A stretch of 64,000 nt of DNA from Methylophaga nitratireducenticrescens (lineage in GTDB: Bacteria; Pseudomonadota; Gammaproteobacteria; Nitrosococcales; Methylophagaceae): contig NC_017857.3 in assembly GCF_000260985.4 (NCBI RefSeq), positions 2,427,001 to 2,491,000 of the forward strand, in the 5' to 3' direction. Positions 54,880 through 64,000 of this stretch are shown in pieces. The stretch's first letter is position 1, and each line of letters begins with the position of its first letter. Under the pieces are notes generated by a model. The model worked only from the letters and a program-made list of their open reading frames with translations. It did no database searches and was not told where the DNA came from. The position numbers and the translations under genes are program-made.

Positions 54880-55884
54880 ATGCAGGCATTACAATTTCAC
54901 CATGCAACCGAGCCCGCACAATGTGTTCAAAAAGCAATGCCCAAAGCCACGGGTTACGATGTTGTTGTCGCAGTAGAAGCTGTCGCGGTAAATCCAGTCG
55001 ATCTCAAGGTCAAGTCAACGCTTCAGGATGATGCCAACGGCAAAATCATTGGTTGGGATGCTGCTGGAATCATCACTGAAGTTGGCGAACAATGTCAGAA
55101 CTTTCAGGTGGGGGATAAAGTCTTTTATGCCGGTGATATTGGTCGTGATGGTTGTTATGCCTCGCATCAACTGGTGGATTCGCGAATTATCGCCAAAGCG
55201 CCAAAATCATTGCAGCCTCATGAGGCTGCTGCGTTACCACTAACGGCTTTGACAGCTTGGGAATCGCTGTTTGATCGATTGAAAATTGACGCTGATAAAG
55301 ATCGCGATAAAACCTTATTAATTATCGGCGCCGCCGGCGGTGTCGGATCGATGGCGATTCAATTGGCAAAACAACTCACCAGCCTGAAGGTGATTGCCAC
55401 GGCATCACGGCCAGAAACACAACAATGGTGTGAAAAATTAGGTGCCGATGTGGTGATTAGTCACAAGGGTGAGTTGAAAGATAATTATCAGGCAGCAAAT
55501 TTGCCAGCTGCAGATTATATTCTGTGTCTGAATGACAGTGATTATTACTATCCACACATGGTTGAGTTGATTGCACCTCAAGGTTTAATTGCCCTGGTGG
55601 TCAGCTTCCAGCAGCCAGTGGATTTGAACCTGTTAAAAAACAAAAGCGCCGGTCTGGTATGGGAGTTTATGTTTACCCGTCCCAATATGAAAACAACCGA
55701 TATAGAACAACAAGGTCATATTCTGCAGCGTATTGCACAGATGGCTGATTTAAACCAGTTACAACCTGTTTCGCAGCAACATTTTGATCAGTTAACGCCA
55801 CAAACACTTGAACAGGCCCATTATTTATTAAGCCTTGGTCAAACAGTCGGAAAAATCACACTTGGAGCGTTATCTGATGCATAG
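54880..55884 (+). CDS. Zinc-type alcohol dehydrogenase / quinone oxidoreductase-like MDR protein
   Basis: 334 residues from the ATG at 54880 with GGAGA 8 bases upstream; a longer frame from 54781 would overlap DUF1841. The MDR fold shows VAVNPVDLKVKS, GWDAAGIITEVG, and the NADPH-binding AAGGVGSMAIQLAKQL near 150. The catalytic zinc-binding cysteine and histidine set is not clear, so the quinone-reductase branch is likelier than a zinc alcohol dehydrogenase. It is 2 bases after DUF1841. Confidence 0.85.
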   Translation: MQALQFHHATEPAQCVQKAMPKATGYDVVVAVEAVAVNPVDLKVKSTLQDDANGKIIGWDAAGIITEVGEQCQNFQVGDKVFYAGDIGRDGCYASHQLVDSRIIAKAPKSLQPHEAAALPLTALTAWESLFDRLKIDADKDRDKTLLIIGAAGGVGSMAIQLAKQLTSLKVIATASRPETQQWCEKLGADVVISHKGELKDNYQAANLPAADYILCLNDSDYYYPHMVELIAPQGLIALVVSFQQPVDLNLLKNKSAGLVWEFMFTRPNMKTTDIEQQGHILQRIAQMADLNQLQPVSQQHFDQLTPQTLEQAHYLLSLGQTVGKITLGALSDA

Positions 55885-55942
55885 CGCGGCTGAACATATG
55901 CCCGTATAATTATTTGCTCTATTAAGGAGTCAGAGGTAAACC

Positions 55943-56437
55943 ATGCAATCTTCTAATACACCAAAGTACTTGATCGGCAGTTTGCTTATTGTCGCGGCAC
56001 TGTTTGTAATCGCAAACCTGATTTTGTCGAATATGCTGTCTATTGCTGACAACGTTATCGAACCAGAACCAATGGATGCTGAAGCAATTGCAGAACGATT
56101 AAAACCGGTAGCCAAAGAAAACATTGGTGAAGAACAGATTGCAGAGACTACAGCTGAGGAAGAAACAGAAGTAGCAGATAATACTACTGCCGATGACAAC
56201 GTCGGCAAACGAGTGGTGACTCAGGTATGTGCTGTTTGTCATGATAAAGGCATGATGAACTCTCCCAAAGTTGGCAACGCCGATGATTGGGCACCACGAC
56301 TGGAAAAAGGTATGGATACACTTTATGACCATGCCATTAATGGCTTTAATATGATGCCAGAACGTGGTGGTAACCCGAAACTCACCGACGATGAAGTTAA
56401 AGCTGCTGTCGATTACATGATTTCATCAGCAGAATAA
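55943..56437 (+). CDS. Membrane-anchored cytochrome c5-like protein
   Basis: 164 residues. A helix at about 9-32 anchors it in the inner membrane; an acidic linker follows. The haem site C96-x2-C99-H100 is in QVCAVCHDKG, and the probable axial methionine is M138 in FNMMPERGG, the c5 arrangement. It is a periplasm-facing electron carrier. AGAGG precedes the ATG. A long stem-loop lies after the stop. Confidence 0.9.
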   Translation: MQSSNTPKYLIGSLLIVAALFVIANLILSNMLSIADNVIEPEPMDAEAIAERLKPVAKENIGEEQIAETTAEEETEVADNTTADDNVGKRVVTQVCAVCHDKGMMNSPKVGNADDWAPRLEKGMDTLYDHAINGFNMMPERGGNPKLTDDEVKAAVDYMISSAE

Positions 56438-56453
56438 CCGTTAAAACTTGAAT

Positions 56454-56490
56454 CAGTAGGAACTGGTAACCGAACCGGTGGTTCTTACTG
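56454..56490 (+). terminator. Stem-loop after the cytochrome c5 gene
   Basis: CAGTAGGAAC (56454-56463) pairs with GTTCTTACTG (56481-56490) with one G-T pair. No T-tract follows, so it may be an mRNA-stabilising or factor-dependent end rather than a classical terminator. Confidence 0.45.
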
Positions 56491-56583
56491 ATCAGTAAAA
56501 TCAAATAGAGTACATTTTAATCACTATAAGCCACATGCTGAACCGATTATTGTCTAGCATCGCCAGGGATAACACCAGCCGTC

Positions 56584-59403
56584 ATGAGCTTACTCAGTTT
56601 TAATCTACCCTTAGTCGCTTTACTCCCTTTTGCCGCTGCTCCGATTGCTGCATGGGCTACCCGATACAATCGCTTGGCTTCTGCCTGGGTAGCCGGTTTG
56701 ACGACCCTGTTAACTCTGGCAATCCTATTTCCTTCCATTCAGACTATTTTTTCGGGCGAAACCATTATTCAACAATGGTCCTGGCTGCCCTCTATCGGCT
56801 TTAATATTGCCTTCAGACTAGATGGCCTTGCATTGTTATTTGCCTTGCTGATTCTGCTGATCGGGCTGCTTATCATTGTCTATGCCCGCTATTATTTATC
56901 AGCCAAAGACTCAATGGGGCGATTTTACGCCTACATGCTGATGTTCATGGGCTCAATGCTGGGCATCGTATTATCCGAAAACCTGTTGCAGCTGGTCGTT
57001 TTCTGGGAACTCACGTCAATAACATCATTCCTGCTGATCAGCTATTGGCAGCATCGTCAGGATGCCCGTCAAGGTGCCAGAATGGCTTTAGCGGTAACCG
57101 GTGCAGGTGGCTTGGCCTTATTGGGCGGCGTGTTATTACTAGGCCATATTGTTGGCAGCTATGAACTGACCCAAGTGCTGGCTTCGGGCGATTTAATCAG
57201 AGGCCATGATTTATATCTGCCGACATTGCTACTAATTTTGCTGGGGGTATTCACCAAATCAGCACAGTTTCCATTCCATTTCTGGCTGCCGCATGCAATG
57301 GCTGCCCCTACTCCGGTTTCAGCTTATCTGCATTCCGCCACCATGGTGAAAGCCGGTATCTTTTTACTGGCACGCTTTTTCCCGGCTTTATCGGGCACCC
57401 CGGAATGGAGCTGGCTGGTCGGCACAGCCGGTATGCTGACCTTATTAATTGGCGCCTATGTCGCTTTATTCAAACATGATCTAAAAGGTCTATTGGCCTA
57501 CTCAACCCTAAGTCATCTGGGTCTTATCACCCTGCTATTTGGCTTTGGCAGCCAAATGGCGCTGGTAGCAGCGATTTTTCACATCATTAATCATGCAACC
57601 TTTAAAGGTTCACTATTTATGGTCGCCGGTATCATCGACCACGAATCCGGTAGCCGTGATATGCGTAAACTGAACGGGTTGTTCAAAATGATGCCGCATA
57701 CAGCAATGCTGGCGATGATCGCCGCTGCCGCCATGGCTGGTGTGCCGTTATTAAATGGTTTTTTAAGTAAAGAAATGTTTTTTGAACAGGCTATCAGTGC
57801 GTCAGATACTACGCTGGCAGCTTGGACCATTCCGGCATTAGTCACCCTGGCCGCTATCTTCTCGGTCGCTTATTCACTGCGCTTTATCCACGATGTGTTC
57901 TTTAATGGCGAACCAATTGATTTGCCCAAAACACCTCATGAACCACCGCGTTTCATGAAAATACCGGTCGATATTCTGGTGGTGCTATGTCTGATCGTCG
58001 GGGTGGCACCAATGTTACTGATTGGGCCAATTCTGTCTGTAGCGGTAGCAGCAAGTCTGCAAGCCCCGGCTCCAGAATTCAGTCTGGCGATCTGGCATGG
58101 CTTTAACCTGCCATTGATGATGAGCTTTATCGCCCTGGTGTTAGGGGTGGCAGTTTATACCGTACGACATCGTCTGTTTGCCTGGCATGACAGATGTTTA
58201 CACGGGATTGAAGGTAAAGCCGTGTTTGACTGGCTGCAGTGGAAAACCATTCGTTTTGCCAAAAAAGTAACCGATTATTTTGATCAAACCACCTTACAAC
58301 CTTCCGTGAGCTGGGTGATTGGCGGTGCATTGGTGCTCAGCATCCTAACGTTCTTCCAGTTTAATTCACCTTTATTGGGGGATCGAGCATTAATGGAAGC
58401 CGATATAATTACGATCCTCATGGCATTAATATTGATTGTTGCCAGCCTGTTAACGGCAGCTCTCCATCATCAGCGCCTGACTTCATTGATCACCATTGGC
58501 GTAGTCGGTCTTGTCGTAGCGTTAGGCTTTGTGAAGTTCTCTGCTCCGGATTTGGCGCTGACTCAACTTTCTGTTGAGGTCGTGACCATTGTGTTGTTGT
58601 TATTAGCGTTATTCTTTTTGCCTCAGCACACCCCACAGGAACGCAGTTATATTCGTTTTACCCGTGATGGCATTATTTCCATCTCAGCAGCAGTTGCCGT
58701 ATTCCTGCTCTCCATGGCGGTGTTAAGCCGTGAATACAGCTCGATTGCCAATTTCTTTATCGAAAATGCCAAACCTGGTGGTGGTGGTACCAATGTGGTC
58801 AATGTGATCCTGGTTGATTTCCGTGGTTTTGATACCTTAGGTGAAATAGTCGTGCTGGCATTGGCCGGTCTCGGGGTCTTTGCCATGCTGGAAGGACTCA
58901 AGCTTGCAGCGCCAACAAAAGATGTCGAAGGTCTGGAATGGAGTCATGATCCACATCCACCGATTATGCAAACTTTGACCCGTTTGCTGTTCCCATTAAT
59001 GCTGATGGTTGCAGTGTATATATTCCTGCGTGGCCACAACCTGCCAGGCGGTGGCTTTATCGCCGGGCTGATTGCTTCGGTTGCATTGATTTCACAATAT
59101 CTTGCTAACGGTATCGACTGGACAAATGAGCGGTTGCGGACCGATATGCATCGGATAATGTGGCTGGGTCTATTGATCGCTACGGGTACAGGTGTCGTCT
59201 CCATGTTACTGAGCTATCCATTCCTGACAACAGCGTTTACCTATCTGACCTGGCCCGTCGTGGGCAAATTTGAAGTGGCCAGTGCCATTGCCTTTGACCT
59301 AGGCGTATTTCTAGTGGTCGTTGGTGCCACCGTTATGATTCTGGTTGAGCTTGGCAAACTGAGTCATGCAGCACATTTCATCAATGTTGAGGATATCAAA
59401 TAA
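56584..59403 (+). CDS. mrpA: Mrp Na+/H+ antiporter subunit A, with fused MrpB domain
   Basis: 939 residues. Residues 1-650 are a complex-I ND5-like antiporter core ([40 protein letters not shown]); then a stretch of MbhE-like helices; residues about 785-930 are an MrpB domain ([34 protein letters not shown]). The A-B fusion explains why no separate mrpB follows. The multisubunit complex expels Na+ for protons. The ATG at 56584 follows AGCCGTC, a poor ribosome site. It heads the operon. Confidence 0.93.
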   Translation: MSLLSFNLPLVALLPFAAAPIAAWATRYNRLASAWVAGLTTLLTLAILFPSIQTIFSGETIIQQWSWLPSIGFNIAFRLDGLALLFALLILLIGLLIIVYARYYLSAKDSMGRFYAYMLMFMGSMLGIVLSENLLQLVVFWELTSITSFLLISYWQHRQDARQGARMALAVTGAGGLALLGGVLLLGHIVGSYELTQVLASGDLIRGHDLYLPTLLLILLGVFTKSAQFPFHFWLPHAMAAPTPVSAYLHSATMVKAGIFLLARFFPALSGTPEWSWLVGTAGMLTLLIGAYVALFKHDLKGLLAYSTLSHLGLITLLFGFGSQMALVAAIFHIINHATFKGSLFMVAGIIDHESGSRDMRKLNGLFKMMPHTAMLAMIAAAAMAGVPLLNGFLSKEMFFEQAISASDTTLAAWTIPALVTLAAIFSVAYSLRFIHDVFFNGEPIDLPKTPHEPPRFMKIPVDILVVLCLIVGVAPMLLIGPILSVAVAASLQAPAPEFSLAIWHGFNLPLMMSFIALVLGVAVYTVRHRLFAWHDRCLHGIEGKAVFDWLQWKTIRFAKKVTDYFDQTTLQPSVSWVIGGALVLSILTFFQFNSPLLGDRALMEADIITILMALILIVASLLTAALHHQRLTSLITIGVVGLVVALGFVKFSAPDLALTQLSVEVVTIVLLLLALFFLPQHTPQERSYIRFTRDGIISISAAVAVFLLSMAVLSREYSSIANFFIENAKPGGGGTNVVNVILVDFRGFDTLGEIVVLALAGLGVFAMLEGLKLAAPTKDVEGLEWSHDPHPPIMQTLTRLLFPLMLMVAVYIFLRGHNLPGGGFIAGLIASVALISQYLANGIDWTNERLRTDMHRIMWLGLLIATGTGVVSMLLSYPFLTTAFTYLTWPVVGKFEVASAIAFDLGVFLVVVGATVMILVELGKLSHAAHFINVEDIK

Positions 59404-59795
59404 TGGAGTGGCTAGTTGCCAGTGTCATTTCCGTGATGACAGGTTGCGGAGTGTATCTCACACTTAGAGCAAGAACCTTTCCGGTAGTACTGGGATTAAC
59501 TCTGCTTGCCTATGCGGTCAACGTCTTTCTGTTTAGCATGGGGCGTTTGCAAATCGGCATCCCCGCAGTCATTGATCCTGCCGCTGCAGCTTACACCGAT
59601 CCCCTGCCACAAGCTTTGGTATTAACGGCTATCGTAATTGCATTTGGGATGACGGCTTTCCTCATCGTACTGGCCCTAAAAGCCCGTAGCGAGCTGGGTA
59701 ATGATCATGTCGATGGCTTGCATCGCTCAGATGATGAACTGAAAGCCACTAAACATAACAGCACAAAAGCAGAAACTGAACGGAGCGAATCATGA
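59403..59795 (+). CDS. mrpC: Mrp antiporter subunit C
   Basis: 130 residues with three hydrophobic segments, NuoK-like (LGLTLLAYAVNVFLFSMG, DPLPQALVLTAIVIAFG). The hydrophilic tail after residue 100 is longer than usual. It overlaps mrpA (TAATG) and mrpD (ATGA). Confidence 0.93.
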   Translation: MEWLVASVISVMTGCGVYLTLRARTFPVVLGLTLLAYAVNVFLFSMGRLQIGIPAVIDPAAAAYTDPLPQALVLTAIVIAFGMTAFLIVLALKARSELGNDHVDGLHRSDDELKATKHNSTKAETERSES

Positions 59796-61318
59796 GTCCG
59801 TTTACTATTTTGCCGGTTTTATTGCCTTTGATTGGCGGCATCCTGATGCTGATGGCTCGTCCGGCTGGCATTGATACACAACGTATTTTAAGTCTGATTT
59901 TAACTAGTCTGCTGGTGGGTGTGAGCCTGGTCAGCTTCCAACTGGCAAATAGCGATATTTATCAAGTCGTGCTGCTTGGCAACTGGCAAGCGCCTTTTGG
60001 CATTGTCATTGTGCTGGATCGTCTATCCGCATTAATGTTGTTGCTGACGTCCCTACTGGCATTAGGCGCATTATGGTATGCCATTCGTACCGATACCGAT
60101 AAACATGGTCAGCATTTCCATGTGTTATTCCAGTTGCAACTGTTTGGTCTGAACGGTGCATTTATGACAGGCGATGTATTTAACCTTTTTGTATTCTTTG
60201 AAGTTCTGCTGATCGCCTCTTATGGATTATTACTTCATGGCGGGGGACGTTTAAGAACCCGTGCCGGTCTGCATTACGTGGTCATTAATCTGGTGGGTTC
60301 AACCTTATTCCTGTTCGCTGTCGGCACGCTTTATGGCATTCTGGGTACTTTGAATATTGCTGATATGGCTGTCGCCGTGCGTAATGTATCAGAGGCCGAT
60401 CAAGGTATAGTGGCTACCGCTGCAGTCTTGCTGCTGGTGGTCTTCGGTATCAAGGCTGCCATGTTCCCGCTTTATCTCTGGTTGCCCGGTGCTTATGCCT
60501 ATACCTCTGCTCCAGTCGCCGCATTATTTGCCATTATGACCAAGGTCGGTCTTTACGCTATTATCCGGGTGCATGGCACTATCTTTGGTGAAGCAGCCGG
60601 TGACTTGGCGTTTGTGCATATTGAATGGGTATTGCTACTTGGTTTAATAACGTTGGCCCTGGCCGCCTTGGGTGTGCTGGCCGCCCGTGCATTACGTCGT
60701 CAGGTCGCCTATTTGATATTAGCATCGGTCGCTACCTTAATGATTGCCATCGGTATCAATAACGAAGCCGCCCTTGCTGCCTCTTTGTATTACTTAATTC
60801 ATTCCACCATGATCGGCGCAGCGATGTTCCTGATAGCCGATGTGATTATGAAAGGCCGCGGCATTTATTCCGATTCGTTTACCAAAGCCATTCCGATCGA
60901 TCGTCCGATAGTCGTAGGTTCAGTGTTTATGCTGTTAGGCATCGCCTTAACCGGTATGCCACCGTTATCCGGCTTTTTCGGTAAAGTGATGATTTTACAT
61001 TCTGCTCTCAACCACCCATGGTTTGCAGCAATTTTAAGTGTCGTTTTAATTGCCGGCTTATTGATGATTATCGCGGTAGTCCGCTCGGGTTCATTACTGT
61101 TTTACAGTGTGCAAAAGGAAGAAGGTCAAAAAACCAGTCCTTTAAATAAGTCAGCTTTTGTGGCTGTTTTCCTGCTGATGCTGGTCAGTCCATTAATGGT
61201 ACTGTTTGCTAAACCATTAACCGATATTACCAGTCAGATTGCAGGACAGTTATTCAATGGACAGGCTTATATTGATGCTGTGTTAAGTACAGTTCCTTAT
61301 GGAGATAACAGCAAATGA
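59792..61318 (+). CDS. mrpD: Mrp antiporter subunit D
   Basis: 508 residues, NuoN/ND2-like with about fourteen helices: FEVLLIASYGLLLHGGG, WLPGAYAYTSAPVAALFAIMTKVGLY and LTGMPPLSGFFGKV. It is the second proton-channel-like subunit. It overlaps mrpC and mrpE (ATGA). Confidence 0.94.
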   Translation: MSPFTILPVLLPLIGGILMLMARPAGIDTQRILSLILTSLLVGVSLVSFQLANSDIYQVVLLGNWQAPFGIVIVLDRLSALMLLLTSLLALGALWYAIRTDTDKHGQHFHVLFQLQLFGLNGAFMTGDVFNLFVFFEVLLIASYGLLLHGGGRLRTRAGLHYVVINLVGSTLFLFAVGTLYGILGTLNIADMAVAVRNVSEADQGIVATAAVLLLVVFGIKAAMFPLYLWLPGAYAYTSAPVAALFAIMTKVGLYAIIRVHGTIFGEAAGDLAFVHIEWVLLLGLITLALAALGVLAARALRRQVAYLILASVATLMIAIGINNEAALAASLYYLIHSTMIGAAMFLIADVIMKGRGIYSDSFTKAIPIDRPIVVGSVFMLLGIALTGMPPLSGFFGKVMILHSALNHPWFAAILSVVLIAGLLMIIAVVRSGSLLFYSVQKEEGQKTSPLNKSAFVAVFLLMLVSPLMVLFAKPLTDITSQIAGQLFNGQAYIDAVLSTVPYGDNSK

Positions 61319-61812
61319 TTCTTCAGCGGCTATTTCCCCACCCTTTGCTCACCCTGATTTTATGGGGCATCTGGTTATTATTGAATAACGCCATCAGTCC
61401 TGGTCATATCGTACTGGGTGCAGTGTTGGCGATTTTTATTCCATGGTTGACCTCCAGTTACTGGCCTGAAAAAATCATTATTCGGCATCCGTGGATGTTA
61501 GTGCTGTATGTGCTTAGAGTGTTGTTTGAAATTCTGGTAGCTAACGCTGTCGTAGCCAAACTGATCCTGGGGCCGCAAAAGAATTTAAAACCGGGCTTTC
61601 TGCATTATGAATTGCAATTAACCAGTCCTGTCGGTATCGGCCTGTTAGCCAATACCATTTCGTTAACACCCGGTACGGTTAGTTGTGATCTCTCAAAAGA
61701 CCGCCGCTATTTGCTGATTCATGCGCTGCATATTGATGACGTTGAAGCGATCAAAGCTGAAATTCATCGCAAATTCGAGAAGCCACTGCTGGAGATATTT
61801 GTCACATGCTGA
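61315..61812 (+). CDS. mrpE: Mrp antiporter subunit E
   Basis: 165 residues. Two or three helices at the N-terminus and the family signature ANTISLTPGTVSCDLS near 113. It overlaps mrpD and mrpF, which starts inside its last codons. Confidence 0.93.
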   Translation: MILQRLFPHPLLTLILWGIWLLLNNAISPGHIVLGAVLAIFIPWLTSSYWPEKIIIRHPWMLVLYVLRVLFEILVANAVVAKLILGPQKNLKPGFLHYELQLTSPVGIGLLANTISLTPGTVSCDLSKDRRYLLIHALHIDDVEAIKAEIHRKFEKPLLEIFVTC

Positions 61813-62075
61813 ATCTGGCCTTATCAATCGCATTTGTCATGGTCGGTTTAGCGATTTTGCTAAGCTTTATCCGGCTGATTATTGGTCCGAACACACCAGA
61901 CAGAATTCTGGCTTTGGATACCTTATACATTAACTCCATTGCATTGCTGATTCTGCTGGGCATTAATCTGCAAAGTGCTTTGTATTTTGAAGCGGCTTTA
62001 TTAATCGCCGTAATGGGTTTTATGGGTACGCTCGCGCTAAGCAAATATCTGCTGCGCGGCGATATCATGGAATAG
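61806..62075 (+). CDS. mrpF: Mrp antiporter subunit F
   Basis: 89 residues, three helices; RLIIGPNTPDRILALDTL is the family signature. It is followed by mrpG after 8 bases. Confidence 0.93.
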   Translation: MLNLALSIAFVMVGLAILLSFIRLIIGPNTPDRILALDTLYINSIALLILLGINLQSALYFEAALLIAVMGFMGTLALSKYLLRGDIME

Positions 62076-62083
62076 AGGCAATT

Positions 62084-62401
62084 ATGCTTGAGTGGATCTT
62101 AGCTATCTTGATTTTAGTCGGTGCGTTTTTCACGCTGGTTGGTTCAATTGGTTTGTACAAACTATCTGATTTTTATATGCGTTTGCATGGTCCAACCAAG
62201 GCCAGCACACTTGGCGTGGGGGCTATTCTGATTGCCTCGGCAATTCATTTCAGCTTTACAACGGATGGTGTCAGCTTGCATGAAATCTTGGTGACGCTTT
62301 TCCTATTTATCACTGCACCGGTAAGCGCACATCTGATGGCAAAAGCCGCCATTCATATCAAAGTTAAACAGGTGGAACGCACCCGCCAGTTGGAAAAATA
62401 A
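62084..62401 (+). CDS. mrpG: Mrp antiporter subunit G
   Basis: 105 residues, three helices; [24 protein letters not shown] is the conserved region. It completes the mrp set. Its TAA is one base before the TTG start of the next gene. Confidence 0.93.
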   Translation: MLEWILAILILVGAFFTLVGSIGLYKLSDFYMRLHGPTKASTLGVGAILIASAIHFSFTTDGVSLHEILVTLFLFITAPVSAHLMAKAAIHIKVKQVERTRQLEK

Positions 62402-62402
62402 A

Positions 62403-62876
62403 TTGACCGAAGCTGAACCACGTAAGCCCCAAATCTGGGTCGATGCCGATGCCTGCCCGGTGGTAATAAAAGAAATCCTCTATCGTGCTGCCACCCGAAC
62501 AGAAACCCACACCACCTTTATTGCCAATCATAGCTTACGATTACCGCCCTCACCTTTTCTGAAATTTCAGCAAGTGCAATCCGGTTTTGATGTGGCGGAC
62601 AATGAAATTGTTGAACGCCTGCTGAAAGGTGATTTAGTCATCACTGCCGATATCCCGCTTGCTGCAGAAGCGATTGAAAAAGGCGCATTGGCTTTAAACC
62701 CAAGAGGCGAACTGTATACTACAGACACTATCAGCGCCCGACTGACCATGCGTAATTTTATGGAAACCATGCGTAACAGCGGCGAACAGATGGGCGGCCC
62801 CCCGGCCTTTAATCAACGGGATCGACAAGCGTTTGGCAATCAACTGGATAAGTGGCTGTTGAAAGCTAAGCGTTGA
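62403..62876 (+). CDS. yaiI: YaiI/UPF0178-family protein (DUF188)
   Basis: 157 residues from a TTG directly after mrpG. The family's conserved [15 protein letters not shown] opening, [10 protein letters not shown] and [12 protein letters not shown] are present, forming a PIN-like acidic set. The function is unknown; a nuclease-like fold is suggested by others. The TTG has only a weak ribosome site (GGA), so translational coupling to mrpG is likely. Confidence 0.85.
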   Translation: MTEAEPRKPQIWVDADACPVVIKEILYRAATRTETHTTFIANHSLRLPPSPFLKFQQVQSGFDVADNEIVERLLKGDLVITADIPLAAEAIEKGALALNPRGELYTTDTISARLTMRNFMETMRNSGEQMGGPPAFNQRDRQAFGNQLDKWLLKAKR

Positions 62877-62959
62877 ACTGAAAACCCGATATTAGTGATC
62901 TGTAAAAGAGCAGCGATTTTCAGTATCTCAGCAAAGTGGTCACCTACTTGCCAAAGTCA

Positions 62960-64000
62960 TCAAAGATCCGGGGCGGCACTCTCGCTACGCAACTTTTCCT
63001 CACTCACAATTCGCATAGCATTCTTGAATTGTGTGTCTCCATGATAAAGATCGCGCTGGTTAGCAACCACCATATTCAGCTCGCGAGCAAGCAAACCATT
63101 TTCCGGCTGTGGAAGAATTTCAGCCCGAATGGTCAAATTGCATCCTGAGCTCCATCCTTGTCGGGTAGCGAATTGTGGCTTAAGTCCATTCACGCAAGTT
63201 TCCCAGTTCATGGCTGCATTGCTGAATTCACTGGTTGGCGGCGGGAGCGGTGTACCTTCACGTGAAGTCAACCAGACCAAGTTGGTAGAACCAGAACGAA
63301 CATGGTTAATGCGTGAATGGTTACCGGTAGCCTGGAGCTGTGGCTGACCGTACTTCTTAGTGAGTGCCTCCGAAAGCACTGAAATTGCCTGTGTATCCTC
63401 CACCGAATACAAGCTGCGTCGCCATATAACTCGTGCAACCTCCTGCTCCGGCAGACCAGTAAAGGCAACAATATATTCACGGGTGATGTCCCGCAGTGGT
63501 TCGAAATGCCCACCGCCTGTATCACAATTTTTCGCCTGCTGCTCTGTACAAGGAATTCCATCGGAAGCACGAAGCAGTTGACGAGTGGCAATACCATAGT
63601 TTTCCTGAGCACTCCACAATGCCGCAGTCTGTATTACACGAATATCATCACGACATTCGAGCAACGCTCGTACATCAGCAAATAACAGACCGGGTCGCAG
63701 CCCCACAATATCATCAACCTCTGCACCATCGGCACGTGGTTTGCTGACCAATGTTGGCGGACATTCATTGCGTAACGGTCCGAGGGGTGGAATCTGCGGC
63801 TGCTCCTCAACGATAGCGACAAGGGGAGGGCCAACACGAGTTAAAATAATGCCTGGCTGGCCCTCGTTCTCCGGGTCAAGGTAGATACGGCCATCTCGAA
63901 CCGTACCAGTAAGCGATTTGACCTGGTCACGCTGCTCCGTGTACGTCATGGTGACCTTATCATCTTCTACCGACCAGGTACCTGTGGCGTTCAAAAGATA
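62960..64000 (-). CDS. Unrecognised protein, C-terminal part of a longer gene
   Basis: The frame is open to the window edge, so the N-terminus is missing; at least 346 residues are visible. The first 60 are beta-rich (TGTWSVEDDKVTMTY, DGRIYLDPE), like a lipocalin-type barrel, followed by a proline-rich linker (EEQPQIPPLGPL). The rest is alpha/beta with six cysteines (CRDDIR, IPCTEQQAKNCDTGGG, CVNGLK, GWSSGCN), which suggests an exported, disulfide-bonded protein. I do not recognise a family. It is convergent with yaiI and has a more GC-rich codon usage than the mrp genes. Confidence 0.6.
   Translation of the reverse strand, partial: YLLNATGTWSVEDDKVTMTYTEQRDQVKSLTGTVRDGRIYLDPENEGQPGIILTRVGPPLVAIVEEQPQIPPLGPLRNECPPTLVSKPRADGAEVDDIVGLRPGLLFADVRALLECRDDIRVIQTAALWSAQENYGIATRQLLRASDGIPCTEQQAKNCDTGGGHFEPLRDITREYIVAFTGLPEQEVARVIWRRSLYSVEDTQAISVLSEALTKKYGQPQLQATGNHSRINHVRSGSTNLVWLTSREGTPLPPPTSEFSNAAMNWETCVNGLKPQFATRQGWSSGCNLTIRAEILPQPENGLLARELNMVVANQRDLYHGDTQFKNAMRIVSEEKLRSESAAPDL

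Noticed and set aside
62878-62925. CTGAAAA/TTTTCAG pair after yaiI as a terminator
   Set aside because: The arms are AT-rich and about 30 bases apart without a following T-tract.
1-64000. CRISPR array, prophage or conjugative element
   Set aside because: No regularly spaced repeats, phage structural genes, integrase or transfer genes were seen; the only mobile trace is the dead transposase.

Overview
The window looks like chromosome from a marine or halotolerant gammaproteobacterium. The E. coli-like uvrC-pgsA-tRNA-Gly-tRNA-Cys and rnfABCDGE-nth blocks, the mfd-cmoM pair and three sodium/proton systems (Rnf, NhaD, Mrp) point that way. An azurin and the moderate AT content would fit a methylotroph such as Methylophaga, but no methylotrophy gene is present, so the genus is a guess. 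Genes were called from reading frames, recognised motifs, start-site context and neighbourhood; no database search was possible.

Layout. 1-11,100: nitrate assimilation on the minus strand (nirB-nirD-nitrate reductase, then a c-di-GMP phosphodiesterase, then a NarK-type transporter with a PP2C phosphatase/Ser-Thr kinase fusion). Both nirB and narK have GG-N10-GC sigma-54 promoters with NtrC-like dyads at nearly the same upstream distance. 11,100-25,900: a region dense in cyclic-di-GMP genes (three diguanylate cyclases, one GGDEF-EAL protein and one EAL protein) mixed with a MarR/lipoprotein pair, ycjXF and a PA2779/PA2778-type pair. 25,900-29,200: azurin, two unrecognised ORFs and an IS982-type transposase remnant, the most accessory-looking pocket. 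29,200-36,600: tRNA-Cys, tRNA-Gly, pgsA, uvrC, a small membrane protein, then mfd and cmoM in the opposite direction. 36,600-41,850: a tight five-gene plus-strand operon (retropepsin-like lipoprotein, inactive transglutaminase/7TM protein, RimK-like ATP-grasp ligase, SIMPL protein, radical SAM protein). 41,870-48,520: housekeeping and metabolic genes including rpiA, a fructosamine-kinase-like gene, a low-molecular-weight phosphatase, nhaD and a DAHP synthase. 48,770-56,440: the rnf operon with nth, a DUF1841 gene, an alcohol dehydrogenase and a cytochrome c5. 56,580-62,880: mrpABCDEFG and a YaiI-family gene. 62,960-64,000: an unrecognised gene that runs off the window.

The best candidate for an under-described system is the five-gene membrane/ATP-grasp operon at 36,665-41,850. 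The ligase, inactive transglutaminase/7TM and aspartic peptidase form a combination known from comparative genomics, but its substrate is unknown, and here it is translationally coupled to a SIMPL and a radical SAM gene behind one operator-like dyad. Secondary highlights are the paired sigma-54/NtrC promoters, a hairpin that covers part of the nhaD ribosome binding site, and a zinc-binding-like (CZB) tail on a GGDEF-EAL protein.
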